64,000 nt of DNA from Blastomonas natatoria (GTDB lineage: Bacteria; Pseudomonadota; Alphaproteobacteria; Sphingomonadales; Sphingomonadaceae): contig NZ_QJJM01000009.1 in the NCBI RefSeq assembly GCF_003201955.1, positions 1 through 64,000 on the forward strand. The letters run 5' to 3'. The notes below the pieces were generated by a model. The model was not told the DNA's origin. It saw only the letters and a program-made list of their open reading frames with translations, and did not search any database. The position numbers were made by a program, and so were the translations under genes. Positions 1-10,313 of the stretch are shown one piece after another (positions within the stretch are counted from its first letter, which is position 1; every line of letters begins with the position of its first letter).

Positions 1-1629
1 GCACGAACCTCGGGTGAAAACTTGTTCGTTGTCTTGCTCATAAGGGCTCCACCTTCTCAGGAGTTGGAGCCTCCGACAATCCCGGGGCGGTTCATTGCGC
101 TGGCGCAAGCCCGGCGTGAGGCCGGTGTTCAGCAGTTTCCGCCTGAACGCCTGCGCTACTGCCCCACGGACGATTTTCTTGACCTGCACCACGGCCGTCG
201 GCTGACCGAGGGCACCAGCATCGACTTTCGCTATCAGAGGTTCGGTGAAGGCGATGGAGGTGAAGACTACGCCGCCGTTGCGCTTCAGCGCGGACGAAAC
301 GGTGTAGTCTCTGCGGTAAGCAACGGAGGGCCGCTGCTCCAATCCATTAGCGATCCGAGCGGATTTTTCTCGATTTACGTCCCCGGGTTGGCCGGGATCA
401 CGATACGCGAGGAGTATCGATCCGACGCGGTAGTAAGCAACGGCATCGCCCGTGGCGACGCCAACCTTTACCTTCGTAATGTCTTGCTGAGGATCGAGCG
501 CAGCCAGGTCCGGAAGGACCGCTTTGACGGATACATAGACCGTGTGTTTCCAGGCGTTCGCGTCGACACGCAGTTTCATGAAACCGCCGACCTCTGGATC
601 AGATCGACGGTCACTCGTGAAAACGCCGGCACCCGAGCACTTGACCTCGTCGGAACTGGCCTCCTGCAGGCGATCCAGCTCATCGCGTACGTGGCCAACT
701 ACGAACCCAAGGTGCTACTCTTGGACGAGCCAGACGCCCACTTACACCCCAGCAACCAGCGACTCTTGGCTGATACCTTGGCGATGATCGCCGGCACAAC
801 CGACACCAAGATCATCCTCGCCACTCATTCTCGACACCTTCTCGACGCACTCAGCGAAATCGAAGACGCCAAGCTTTTCTGGGTAAAGAACGGTGCGGCA
901 ACACCGCAGCAGGGTTGGTCTGATATCGCCGTCTTGATGGACCTTGGCGCGCTCGACAAGGGAGAGCGATTCCTCGCCGGCAATTACAAGTACCTCGTGT
1001 GGTCGGAGGACAGAGACACCAATCCGCTATCGATAGTCCTAGAGGCGAACGGCATACCTCGCGAAGAAACGCTCGTGTTTAGCTACCAAGCTAGCAGCAA
1101 GGTGGACGCGGCCAAACTGATGGCGGCCTTTGCTGAACGGGTTAGGCCAGGCGTAATCACGGTCGTCCATCGCGACCGGGACTTCATGAGCGATGACGAG
1201 GTTGAGCGCCTTCGAGCTCAGTTCGAACTCGACAAAGCACCCAACATGCGGCTCCTGATCACGCAGGGTTCTGATATTGAATCCTACTTTACACGTCCCA
1301 ACCACGTTGCAGAGGTGATGGCCAGTGATCCAGTCGAAGCGCAAGCGCTCGTGGAAAATGTCCTACATGAAAATATGATCGAGTTCGTTACCGCGTTCAT
1401 CAACAAACGTGGGGAAATAAAGCGGACTCTATACAAAAAGGATCCCGAGGCCTGCCCGGACATTGACGAACTGATAAATGGGCACCAGATTCCGGTAGAG
1501 AAGGCGGTTGGCAAGCTTCTGCTGAAGCGTATTAAGAAGCGACTACAGGCCGATGGCTTCAACGGCGGCGACATTGTGCGGCTCAGCGGGGCGCTCGCCG
1601 ACCCCGATGTTGCAGCCGTGTTTGCTTAA
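1..1629 (+). CDS. OLD-like AAA ATPase with C-terminal TOPRIM-like region (5' end outside window)
   Basis: The reading frame is open to base 1, so the gene starts upstream and the Walker A loop is not visible. What is visible is the second half of an ABC/SMC-type ATPase: a Walker B/D-loop segment [14 protein letters not shown] around bases 715-755, followed by the switch histidine in ILATHSRH. The C-terminal part carries a TOPRIM-like pattern: an acidic residue in VWSEDRD, DRD in VVHRDRDF near base 1175, and a DIESYF segment. This order is that of OLD-family or DUF4435-type nucleases, many of which act in phage defence; a defence role here is inference. It lies alone on the plus strand, 525 bp before the secretion pair, and partners may lie upstream of the window. 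ATPase assignment is firm; the TOPRIM reading is moderate. Confidence 0.75.
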   Translation, partial: ARTSGENLFVVLLIRAPPSQELEPPTIPGRFIALAQARREAGVQQFPPERLRYCPTDDFLDLHHGRRLTEGTSIDFRYQRFGEGDGGEDYAAVALQRGRNGVVSAVSNGGPLLQSISDPSGFFSIYVPGLAGITIREEYRSDAVVSNGIARGDANLYLRNVLLRIERSQVRKDRFDGYIDRVFPGVRVDTQFHETADLWIRSTVTRENAGTRALDLVGTGLLQAIQLIAYVANYEPKVLLLDEPDAHLHPSNQRLLADTLAMIAGTTDTKIILATHSRHLLDALSEIEDAKLFWVKNGAATPQQGWSDIAVLMDLGALDKGERFLAGNYKYLVWSEDRDTNPLSIVLEANGIPREETLVFSYQASSKVDAAKLMAAFAERVRPGVITVVHRDRDFMSDDEVERLRAQFELDKAPNMRLLITQGSDIESYFTRPNHVAEVMASDPVEAQALVENVLHENMIEFVTAFINKRGEIKRTLYKKDPEACPDIDELINGHQIPVEKAVGKLLLKRIKKRLQADGFNGGDIVRLSGALADPDVAAVFA

Positions 1630-2154
1630 GACAACTTGGAACTGTCCACGTTGGGGTGAACTAAAGTCTAAAATGACAACCCGTGGCACCCGGAGACATA
1701 ATCCGACTGTGGATCGGCCGCCGACCGGCGGCTTCATGATGCCCGGTCAGTAGCTGCTGTCAGATCCGGACATCTGCATCACCAAAAGAACGGCGATACC
1801 TGGGTCGGCAGCAGACGGTCGCAGCCTCGTTGATAACGACTGCACTGGGGCATGAGTCACCCTATCTGGTGGTTCTAATGTCTGGAGCATCGTCGTGCGC
1901 TACCGGCCACCTGCTCGTGTGACAGGTCGCGGCACGACATGTGAAACTGTTGTATCTCGCGATGTCGTCGCTCGCTAACGCTGTAGGCAAACCAGATCGC
2001 GAGCGGGCAGCAAAAATCCAGGTCCTCCCGAGCGCTTCGCGTAAATACATTCAATATGGCTGTAACTATCTGTTGAATAAGTAAAATTCCTCTTGCTCCG
2101 TCGATGATCAGAGGCTTAGGCCATGCGCTTGGGTGATACAGGTGGGCAGGGGGT
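1630..2154. other. Intergenic stretch, no gene recognised
   Basis: About 525 bases between the ATPase gene and the secretion pair. Only short frames without recognisable products occur on either strand. The stretch must hold the promoter of the two-partner secretion operon, but I cannot point to a convincing -35/-10 pair. Confidence 0.5.
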
Positions 2155-3825
2155 TTGATTTTGCGCAATATTTCCTTCGGATTGATTGTATGTTTGCTGG
2201 CAGCCCATCCTGTGGCCGCCCAAGTCGCGCCTGCACTTCCAAGTCGTCAGGAGTTGCAGCCGGGACAGACGCTGGCGCCAGCTCTCGCACCGCGCGATCC
2301 CTCCGGATTGTTCGAGCAATTGCCCGGTGGCCCTTGCCCGTTCCTCGGTTCCGATCTCAGCTTCACGCTACGGACAGTCGACCTCTCGGGTTTGCCGCCC
2401 GAATGGGAGGGAATTGCAAGTGAGGCATGGGCTGCCCGTATTGGCCAGTCGATCTCGGTAGCCGAACTCTGCACGATCCGCGATGACGTGGCGCGGCTGC
2501 TGCTGGCGCGCAACCTTCTGGCCCGCGTCGAAATTCCCGAGCAGAAGATTGTCGACGGCACGGTTCGGCTCGAAGTTGTGCCTGGTCGCTTCGAGGAGGT
2601 AAGGGTGACGGGATCGGCGCCCGCCACCGCGCTGGTGCGAAAGACGCTGGAGCCGGTCACCGAAGCCGAACGCATCGATCTGAATGTCATCCAGCGGTAC
2701 CTGCTGCTCGCGGCCGACATCCCCGGTGTGGTGCTTGTGCCGACCATTCGGGCGGGTTCGACACGGGGCGGCCTCGTTCTGGAAGTTGCCGTGGATCGCA
2801 AGCCAGTGACCCTCTCGCTGGGTGGCCAGAATTTCAACAGCCGCACGCAGGGGCGCATTTCCGGTATAGCCCGGCTTTCCATCGACGGCCTCACTGGCCA
2901 TGGCGACCGAACGACCCTGCTTGCTTCGACCAGCGCGGACTTCCGCGAGCTGCAGGTCTACCAGATCGGTCAGGAGTATCGAATCGGAGCCGAAGGGCTA
3001 ACTGCGAGAGGCTCTTTCACTTATGCCATCGGGCGACCAGGCGATGTGCTTGCGCCGCTTGATCTGCGCAGCCGGTCGCTGGTCGGCAATATCGAGCTTG
3101 CCTATCCCCTGGTCAGGCATCGCAGGCGCAATCTCAGTCTTGTCGGCGGGCTTGACCTGGTCGATCAGCGCACGCGCGTCTTCCAGACACTGCCGCTCAG
3201 CCGCGAGCAGGCTCGCATTGCCTATGTGCGCGCATCGGGCAATGTATCCTCGCGCTATGGAGACGATCCGGCCTCGCTGTCGGCTTCTATCGAACTGCGG
3301 CAGGGTCTGGATGTTCTCGGCGCGACCGAGCAGGGGTCATTTGACCTGACCCGGCCATTCGCCGATCCGCAGGCCATGGTGGTGCGCGCCAATCTGGGGG
3401 GCAGGTACAGCCCCGCACGGAACGTCAGCTTTATCGCCAACGGGTTCGCCCAGTATACGAGCAGTGCCCTCGTCACCTATGAACAGATGGGCATCGGCAA
3501 CCTGTCGATCGGACGTGGATACGATCCGAATGCAGCGCCTGGAGATCGGGGCGCGGCGCTGGCGCTTGAGGTTGAATTCGGGCCCATTGTTCGCACCCAA
3601 GGCATAGTTGCTCCGTTCGTGTTCTTCGATGCAGCTCGGGTCACCAACCTCGGTCCTCGCGGCTATTCCGACACACTCCGCTCGGTCGGTGGCGGGCTTC
3701 GCGGCAATATCATGAATCACCTCGATTTCGGGCTGACCTATGCCCACCCCCTGGATCCGGCCTTCCCCGGTGGCCCTCGCGCCGATGATCGCGTCCTGGT
3801 GACGCTGTCTGCAACTTTCCTCTGA
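2155..3825 (+). CDS. Two-partner secretion outer-membrane transporter (TpsB; ShlB/FhaC/HecB family)
   Basis: This 556-residue protein is the predicted outer-membrane pore that exports the adhesin encoded 16 bp downstream. A signal peptide covers about residues 1-22 and ends PVAAQ. A POTRA-type domain lies around residues 140-205 (VRVTGS..., then a ...IQRYLLLAADIPGV helix-strand), followed by a 16-stranded FhaC-type barrel. The conserved loop motif appears as GRGYDPN near residue 455, the counterpart of the VRGY motif that lines the pore. The start is TTG preceded by a GGGCAGGGGG purine run; no in-frame ATG gives a complete signal peptide. Length is normal for the family. The tight spacing to the TpsA gene supports the pairing. 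Confidence 0.92.
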   Translation: MILRNISFGLIVCLLAAHPVAAQVAPALPSRQELQPGQTLAPALAPRDPSGLFEQLPGGPCPFLGSDLSFTLRTVDLSGLPPEWEGIASEAWAARIGQSISVAELCTIRDDVARLLLARNLLARVEIPEQKIVDGTVRLEVVPGRFEEVRVTGSAPATALVRKTLEPVTEAERIDLNVIQRYLLLAADIPGVVLVPTIRAGSTRGGLVLEVAVDRKPVTLSLGGQNFNSRTQGRISGIARLSIDGLTGHGDRTTLLASTSADFRELQVYQIGQEYRIGAEGLTARGSFTYAIGRPGDVLAPLDLRSRSLVGNIELAYPLVRHRRRNLSLVGGLDLVDQRTRVFQTLPLSREQARIAYVRASGNVSSRYGDDPASLSASIELRQGLDVLGATEQGSFDLTRPFADPQAMVVRANLGGRYSPARNVSFIANGFAQYTSSALVTYEQMGIGNLSIGRGYDPNAAPGDRGAALALEVEFGPIVRTQGIVAPFVFFDAARVTNLGPRGYSDTLRSVGGGLRGNIMNHLDFGLTYAHPLDPAFPGGPRADDRVLVTLSATFL

Positions 3826-3841
3826 TTCAAGGAGCTGTTCG

Positions 3842-6800
3842 ATGACTGCTCGCACTATCCGTCGCCGCCTTCTTGTCTGTTCCGCACTGATCTGCGCATC
3901 CGTCGCGACTTCCCCTGCCTTTGCCGCGCCCGGCAGTGGTTCGGTCGCGTCCGGGAACGTCACGATCACGCAATCGGGCAGCCGGACAACCGTCAGCCAG
4001 GCCAGCGACAAGGCGATCATTAACTGGTCGGGTTTTAATCTGAACAATGGCGAGCAGCTCAGCATCACGCAGCCTTCGGCCAGCGCGATGCTGCTCAACC
4101 GCGACATTTCCGGCCGGGAATCGGTCATCGACGGATCGATTACGGCCAATGGGCGCGTCTGGATCGTCAATGCGCAGGGCATAACCTTCGGAAGCAATGC
4201 GCGGGTGAACGTCGGAGGACTCGTCGCGTCCACGCTCGATGTCACAGATGCCGATTTCCTCGACGGCGACAATCGCTTCACCCTGTCGGCACCGATCGGC
4301 CATACCAGCAAGATCAGGACGCTGAGCGGCGCGCAGCTGGCCAGCACTGGCTCGATCGCGCTGGTCACGCGGCAGATCGACATTGCCAGGGGGTCGACCG
4401 TTACCGCAGGCGGCCAGGCCATCCTGGGTTCTGGGCGCGACGTGACCCTGCAGTTCATGCCTGCGCGGACCGACGATCTCGATTTGTTCCGGTTCGTCGC
4501 CAATGGCCAGAGCGAGATTTCGTCAACCGCGCTCGGCGATCCGATCACGATCAGCGGCAACGTCACCGCCAAGCAGATCTATGCCGTGGCGATGGACCGC
4601 GTGAATGTCGTCGGCCTGATCAAGTTCGACGGCAACCTGATCGCTAATGGCGCGGCGAGCGATGGGCAGGGCGGCATTCTGCTCTCGAACAGCGGCGGCG
4701 GGGTCACTGCGCCTGGCACGCTGGGAGCGGGATGGTTTCGAAGCCAGATTCGCGGTTATACCGGTGGTGGTGACAGCCCGATTGTCCAAGGCGTCAGCCA
4801 GTCGAATTCACTTGCGGTCAGCGGCTCAATTGCTTCCTTTTTTGGAGGGGGTGCCAGCACTGTCAGTTCCATCACGCAACTCGACGTGGAATCATTCGGC
4901 TTTACTTCAGTCGGCACCGGCGCTCTGGTCGTTGGGCCAACACCTGGAACATTTGGCACGTTTAGCATTAGTGCCCCGAATGCATCCATTCAATTGACGG
5001 ATAATCTAACGGTAACCTTTGGCCCGGTCATCTCGGGTGGAAACGGAATATCGACCCGAAACATCACCACCTTGGGCGAGGGCGGATTGATATTCCTGTT
5101 AAGCCAAAACGGCAATATTTCTGTCAACGGCACCTTGATTAACCGTTCCACAGCGACTGGATCAAGCTCATTCCCGATTACTCTCATATCGAGCCGCGGA
5201 AGTATCGCTATCGGTGGGCTGGAAGGGTCTGAGGCCTCGGTAGAGGCGGCTGGTAGCTTTACGTCCAACCTTCGTCCGATCATTACGGGTGGCCGATATA
5301 TCGTTTCTGCTGCAAGTTTTGCTGGAAGTGCCCTTTCCCCGACATTCCGCGCAGCAGGCAGCATTTTCAACGTCCGCACGGGTGGCGAAGCGATCATTCG
5401 GGATATCAGCCTAAACGGCACCCTGATCCTCAATGCATCCAGTGGCACGATCGAGAATAGCTCGATTCAGACGATTCGCTCGACAGAATCGGCGGTCGGC
5501 AGCCTGACGCTTCGTGGTGCCAACACCATCAACGCTTTCGGTATCACCACCAATCGCATCGATCAGCAGGGTGGGTCGCTCACCGCCAACAAGATCGATC
5601 TGCGAAGCAATGGTGGCCTTGCAGTTTACGATCTGCTGGGTGCCAATCTTCTGACCGGGGCAGATGCAGAACTGAGGTTGACCAATGCCAACAGCGCGTC
5701 GCAGCTGCGCTTCAACCAGGTTGCGAACAATCGCTTTGCCTTTATCGGCAATGTCGGGGCCAATCCGCTGCTCACCAACGGTCTTCTCGACATCCGAACG
5801 GCTGGCGGCCTGGATGTGCAGAGCACGGGGCAGTATCTTGGCGGTGCAACGATCGTCTCAGGGGGGACGCTGACTCTGGCGAGCCAGCTGCGTGCCAGCA
5901 ATATCGAGCTGCAGGCCGCGACGCTGGACAACCGGTTCGGCCCCAATGCGCTGGTCACCGGCACCGGCGGCAAGTGGGCGATCTATCTGAACGCACCGAC
6001 GGGCAACAATTTCAACGGGCTCGACAGCGGGCAGACGGCTGTATGGGGCGCGACGCGGGTCACGCTTCCCGCCGCCAACCTGATCACCAACCGCTATGTT
6101 TTCGCCATGCGTCCAGTGCTGACAGTCACCCCAGGAAATGTGACGAAGGTCTATGGCCAGACCGTCAATCCTGGAGCAGTGCCGGTGACCATCACCGGTA
6201 TTCAGCCAGGTGTGCCCGGTGCTTTTCTGGGAGATACGGCAGCGACCGCATATCGAGGCATCCCCATGCTGCAATCCGTAGGGTTCGGCGAACGCGCTCA
6301 GGTGATCCCGGCCCCGGCACCATTCTATTCGATTACGGTTGATCCTCAGAGCATCATTGCCTTGAACGGCTATTCGCTCGAACTTCGCGTCGGCCTTTTG
6401 CAGGTGACGCCAAAGCCTCTCGACCTTGTCGTCCTCGCAAGGGACAAGACCTATGACGGAACCACGGCGGCCAGCGGCAGCTTTGGCCTGACGGGCATAC
6501 TCTTCGACGATGCCGTATCGGCGAGCGGAACGCTGAGCTTTGCCGACCGCAATGCAGGCACAAAGGCGGTGACGGCCAGCGGCGTCACGCTTTCGGGCGC
6601 TGCGGCCCAGAACTATGCGATCGGCACGATCACCAGCGGCACGGCATCCATTCTGCGCAAGGCGCTCACAGCTGCGGCGCTGGTCGATACCAAGACCTAT
6701 GACGGCACGACCAACGCCACGGGCCGGGTCAACCTTGCCGGCGTGGTGGCGGGCGACAATGTGACCGTCAACGGGGCTGTATTCAGATTCCTCGATCGGA

Positions 6801-9800
6801 ATGCCGGCGAAGCCAAGGTCGTTGCCGTATCGGGAGCGCAGTTGGCAGGCACGGACGCCGGCAATTACACATTAGGCGCGGTGGCTGACGCGACCGGAAC
6901 GATATTGCGCCGCGCGGCGGGCGTGACGGTTGCCGCAGACAGCAAGACCTATGATGGCACAACGACTGCGACGGGCCGCATCACAGGGATCACCAATCTG
7001 GTCGCTGGCGATGCGGTGACGGCCTCGGTACAGGGCTTCCAGTTCGCCTCGCGCAATGCCGGATCCGGCGTCATGGTAACGGCCAATGGCGTTCAGCTGC
7101 AAGGTGCAGACGCAGGCAGCTATGTGTTGTCAGGCCCGGTCACGGCGGTGGCCGATATCCTCGCACGGTCGATCACTGCGCTCGTCCAGGTCAACAGCAA
7201 GGTCTATGACGGGACGGTCAGTGCAACCGGCGCCGTGACGGGCTTGCAGGGCGTGATTGCGGGCGACCAGGTGGCTGCCTCGGGTGGCACTTTCAGTTTT
7301 GCCAACAAGAACGTCGGCAGTGCCAAGCCGGTTTCGGTCAGCGGCATTGTCCTCAGCGGTACCGATGCCGGCAATTATGTCCTCACGATCCCCACGGGGC
7401 TGCTTGCCAACGTGACCCCCAAATCGCTCTCGGCAACCGTGCGGGTCGATGACAAGACCTATGACGGCACCACCGCCGCGCGTGGCACGGTAAGCCTGGG
7501 CGGCATCGTTGCGGGAGATAGTGTTGCGGCTACCGAAGGCAGCTTCGCATTCGCCTCGAAGGATGCAGGCACCGGAAAGCCGGTATCGGTCACGGGCCTC
7601 AGGCTGGTCGGCGACGATGCTGGCAACTACACGCTCGTTCTGCCGGAGTCGGTAACGGCCACCATTCTGCGTCGTGCTGCGGCGATCCTGATCGCTGCCG
7701 ATGGCAAGACCTATGATGGCGTCGCAGCCGCTACGGGCAGGGTCACCGGACTCAGCAATGTCATCGCTGGTGACGATGTCCGGGCATCTGGCGGCAGCTA
7801 TGCCTTTGCGGACAAGAATGCTGGCACGGGCAAGCAGGTCACGGGCTCGGGCTTCGAGATCTCCGGCAGCGATGCGGGCAATTATACCTTCACTTTGACG
7901 GCAACAGCCTTCGCCGACATTCTTCGACGGGCGATAACCGGAACGGTGTCGGTAGATGACAAGACATATGACGGCACGACGGCGGCAACCGGCCGGATCG
8001 CGCTTTCGGGCGTCCTCGCCGGAGACAGCGTCAGTGCAGCGGCGGCCTTCGCGTTTGCGGACAAGAACGCGGGCAGAAACAGGACTGTCAGCGTCTCGGG
8101 AGCCACGCTGACCGGCGGCGACGCCGGAAACTACACGCTCAGCCTGCCGAGCTCCGCTGTCGCCAGCATTCTGCAAAAGGCCCTGGTCGCCAATGTTTCG
8201 GTGAACAACAAGACCTACGATGGCACCACCCAGGCAACGGGAAGCATCAGCCTGAACGGTGTGGTGGCTGGCGATGCCGTCCAGGCCAGTGGCGGCAGCT
8301 TCCAGTTTGCGGACAAGGCAGCCGGGACTGGAAAGCGCGTATCAGTGTCCGGTGTGTCGCTCAGCGGTGCCGATGCCTCCAACTACACGCTGGTTCTGCC
8401 GGAAACGGTAACAGCGACCATTCTGCAGCGGCTGTTGCAGGCCGAGGTGGCGATCAATCCGCGCACCTACGATGGTACCACCAGCGCGACAGGCAGGATA
8501 ACGCTGGCAGGTCTCATCGCTGGTGACCAGGTCGGCGTGACAGGCGAGCGCTTTGTCTTTGCTGACAAGAATGCCGGGTCGCGCAAAGTCGTGACCGTGT
8601 CCGGCGTGACCCTGACTGGCAGCGACGCTGGCAACTACAGTCTTTCCATCCCTGCATCGGTGTTCGGCGATATCCTGCGGCGTGCGATCGCCGGGACCGT
8701 TACCATCAATGGCAAGACCTATGATGGCACGACCAGCGCAACAGGCTCGATCGGTCTGGCTGACATCGTTGCAGGCGATGAGGTGTCGGCCTCTGCCAGT
8801 TTTGCCTTTGCGGACAAGAATGCCGGCAGCGGCAAGAGGGTGACCATCGCCGATGTCGTTTTGCGCGGTGCCGATGCCGGGAACTACGACGTCACCGTCC
8901 CGGCCTTCGTGCTAGCCGATATCGCCAGAAGGCAGCTGACAGCGACCGTGCGGGTCGACGACAAGGTCTATGATGCGACGACAGCAGCAACCGGCAGGGC
9001 GACGCTCAACGGCGTTGTTGCAGGCGACAATGTGGCAGCAACAGGCGGGCAGTTCACGTTCGACACCAAGAACGCGGGTGCGAACAAGTCGGTGTCGGTG
9101 GCCGGGTTCACGCTCTCCGGGTCGGATGCGGCCAACTACACGATCAGTTTTCCAGCCAGCGCGTTCGCATCCATCACGCCGCGTGCGCTAACGGGCAGCG
9201 TCGTCATTGCCGACAAGACATATGACGGCACCACCGGAGCCAATGGGACAATTGCCTTGTCCGGGGTACTGGCGGGTGATCAGGTCAATGCAGCAGGCGG
9301 GACTTTCGCCTTTGCCGACAAGAACGCAGGCATAGGCAAATCGGTCTCGATCTCGGGCGTCACGCTGTCAGGGGCCGATGCCGGAAACTATATGCTTTCA
9401 TTGCCGGCAACAGCCATGGCATCGATCCTGCGTCGCGCGATCACGGCTACCGTGACCGCTGCCAGCAAGACCTATGATGGGACCACGGCGACAACGGGCA
9501 GTGTGACCTTGTCGGGTGTCCTGGCTGGAGATCAGGTCGCAACCACCGGAACCAGCTTTGCTTTTGTCGATCCGAATGCCGGTGCCGGCAAGCGCGTCAA
9601 CATATCCGGCACGGTGCTGACCGGACTGGATGCAGCCAATTACAGCCTGACGGTGCCGGGCAGTGTCTTGGCCGATATTCTTCGCCGTGCCATAACCATT
9701 GCAATCGGCGATGCGCGCAAGCGGGAGGGCGATTCCGATCCGGTTTTCGGGTTCACAGTAGAAGGCTCACTTGCTGCAGGGGATGCTGTAACGGGCTCGG

Positions 9801-10075
9801 CTCAGCGCAGCCCAGGTGAAGCGCCGGGGCAATATGCCATTGGCAGCGGTTCACTGGGCGTTTCAGACAATTACGTCATCACTTTCCGGAACGGTACTTT
9901 GACTATCGAGCCTGCGCCCAGGGCACTCGTGGAAGCATCTCCAGATCAGGCGACGCAAATCGAGCAGTCGCAGATTCTCAAGGAGGCGATTGCCGGTGTA
10001 GCCGCAGTCGAAGAATGCTCCGAACCGGATGGTTCCTGCCTCGTTGTCAACTATCGTCCAGCTTTAGATGAATGA
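3842..10075 (+). CDS. Giant two-partner secretion adhesin (TpsA) with 13 YDG repeats and an MBG-like domain
   Basis: A 2,077-residue secreted surface protein. A signal peptide (residues 1-28, ending AFA-AP) is followed by the filamentous-haemagglutinin TPS domain (about 30-190), recognisable from INWSGFNLN, LLNRDISG and WIVNAQGITFG. A beta-helical region with low similarity to anything I recognise follows to about residue 860. Thirteen tandem repeats of about 83 residues then start KTYDGTT and contain AGDxV and DAGNYT (YDG domains), ending near residue 1950. An MBG-like domain (GDARKREGDSDPVFGF) closes the array before a short tail with CSEPDGSC. Known TpsA proteins serve in adhesion, biofilm or contact inhibition; no C-terminal toxin domain is visible, so adhesion is favoured. 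The repeats are near-identical in layout but diverged at nucleotide level. Confidence 0.93.
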   Translation: MTARTIRRRLLVCSALICASVATSPAFAAPGSGSVASGNVTITQSGSRTTVSQASDKAIINWSGFNLNNGEQLSITQPSASAMLLNRDISGRESVIDGSITANGRVWIVNAQGITFGSNARVNVGGLVASTLDVTDADFLDGDNRFTLSAPIGHTSKIRTLSGAQLASTGSIALVTRQIDIARGSTVTAGGQAILGSGRDVTLQFMPARTDDLDLFRFVANGQSEISSTALGDPITISGNVTAKQIYAVAMDRVNVVGLIKFDGNLIANGAASDGQGGILLSNSGGGVTAPGTLGAGWFRSQIRGYTGGGDSPIVQGVSQSNSLAVSGSIASFFGGGASTVSSITQLDVESFGFTSVGTGALVVGPTPGTFGTFSISAPNASIQLTDNLTVTFGPVISGGNGISTRNITTLGEGGLIFLLSQNGNISVNGTLINRSTATGSSSFPITLISSRGSIAIGGLEGSEASVEAAGSFTSNLRPIITGGRYIVSAASFAGSALSPTFRAAGSIFNVRTGGEAIIRDISLNGTLILNASSGTIENSSIQTIRSTESAVGSLTLRGANTINAFGITTNRIDQQGGSLTANKIDLRSNGGLAVYDLLGANLLTGADAELRLTNANSASQLRFNQVANNRFAFIGNVGANPLLTNGLLDIRTAGGLDVQSTGQYLGGATIVSGGTLTLASQLRASNIELQAATLDNRFGPNALVTGTGGKWAIYLNAPTGNNFNGLDSGQTAVWGATRVTLPAANLITNRYVFAMRPVLTVTPGNVTKVYGQTVNPGAVPVTITGIQPGVPGAFLGDTAATAYRGIPMLQSVGFGERAQVIPAPAPFYSITVDPQSIIALNGYSLELRVGLLQVTPKPLDLVVLARDKTYDGTTAASGSFGLTGILFDDAVSASGTLSFADRNAGTKAVTASGVTLSGAAAQNYAIGTITSGTASILRKALTAAALVDTKTYDGTTNATGRVNLAGVVAGDNVTVNGAVFRFLDRNAGEAKVVAVSGAQLAGTDAGNYTLGAVADATGTILRRAAGVTVAADSKTYDGTTTATGRITGITNLVAGDAVTASVQGFQFASRNAGSGVMVTANGVQLQGADAGSYVLSGPVTAVADILARSITALVQVNSKVYDGTVSATGAVTGLQGVIAGDQVAASGGTFSFANKNVGSAKPVSVSGIVLSGTDAGNYVLTIPTGLLANVTPKSLSATVRVDDKTYDGTTAARGTVSLGGIVAGDSVAATEGSFAFASKDAGTGKPVSVTGLRLVGDDAGNYTLVLPESVTATILRRAAAILIAADGKTYDGVAAATGRVTGLSNVIAGDDVRASGGSYAFADKNAGTGKQVTGSGFEISGSDAGNYTFTLTATAFADILRRAITGTVSVDDKTYDGTTAATGRIALSGVLAGDSVSAAAAFAFADKNAGRNRTVSVSGATLTGGDAGNYTLSLPSSAVASILQKALVANVSVNNKTYDGTTQATGSISLNGVVAGDAVQASGGSFQFADKAAGTGKRVSVSGVSLSGADASNYTLVLPETVTATILQRLLQAEVAINPRTYDGTTSATGRITLAGLIAGDQVGVTGERFVFADKNAGSRKVVTVSGVTLTGSDAGNYSLSIPASVFGDILRRAIAGTVTINGKTYDGTTSATGSIGLADIVAGDEVSASASFAFADKNAGSGKRVTIADVVLRGADAGNYDVTVPAFVLADIARRQLTATVRVDDKVYDATTAATGRATLNGVVAGDNVAATGGQFTFDTKNAGANKSVSVAGFTLSGSDAANYTISFPASAFASITPRALTGSVVIADKTYDGTTGANGTIALSGVLAGDQVNAAGGTFAFADKNAGIGKSVSISGVTLSGADAGNYMLSLPATAMASILRRAITATVTAASKTYDGTTATTGSVTLSGVLAGDQVATTGTSFAFVDPNAGAGKRVNISGTVLTGLDAANYSLTVPGSVLADILRRAITIAIGDARKREGDSDPVFGFTVEGSLAAGDAVTGSAQRSPGEAPGQYAIGSGSLGVSDNYVITFRNGTLTIEPAPRALVEASPDQATQIEQSQILKEAIAGVAAVEECSEPDGSCLVVNYRPALDE
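6440..9690 (+). repeat. Thirteen tandem ~250-bp YDG-domain repeats within the adhesin gene
   Basis: Each unit opens with codons for (D/S/N)K(T/V)YDGTT and carries AGD-V, FADKNAG and SDAGNYTL landmarks at constant spacing. I count thirteen openings, one of them YDATT (unit 11) and one YDGVA (unit 6). Units differ at many silent positions, so this is an old protein repeat array and not a recent DNA duplication. Confidence 0.9.
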
Positions 10076-10245
10076 GCGTGTTGCGGAGCGAAAATGGCTT
10101 GGGTCTGAATTTACAAACGAAATCAAACCTTACGTATCCTATACGAATCCGACCACCAGAATGGTGTTTTTGGGCAACGCACGGGATTTCGAGTGATTTT
10201 CTTCAATGTTTCTGGGTACTTAGTAATTGCTCCGAAACACCCTGA

Positions 10246-10260
10246 CCTAACAGTGTTAGG
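10246..10260. repeat. Short perfect palindrome CCTAACA-G-TGTTAGG
   Basis: A seven-base inverted repeat around a single G lies in the 238-bp gap between the adhesin gene and the converging small gene. It sits only 5 bp from the larger hairpin at 10266-10299. It could be part of the transcript end of either gene or a protein-binding site; nothing decides. Confidence 0.5.
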
Positions 10261-10265
10261 GCAAA

Positions 10266-10299
10266 ATGCTCACCGACCAATGCCTTGATCGGTGAGCAT
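10266..10299 (-). terminator. Hairpin terminator for the minus-strand small gene
   Basis: An 11-bp perfect stem (ATGCTCACCGA / TCGGTGAGCAT) with a 12-nt loop lies 14 bp after the stop codon of the 98-residue gene. Read on the minus strand it is followed by TTTTGCCC, the short T run expected of an intrinsic terminator. On the plus strand no T run follows, so it serves the adhesin gene less well. Confidence 0.65.
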
Positions 10300-10313
10300 C
10301 CGCTACATTCTCA

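Noticed and set aside
6440-9690. CRISPR-like array from the regular ~250-bp periodicity
   Set aside because: The period is that of an in-frame protein repeat; there are no short identical repeats with spacers.
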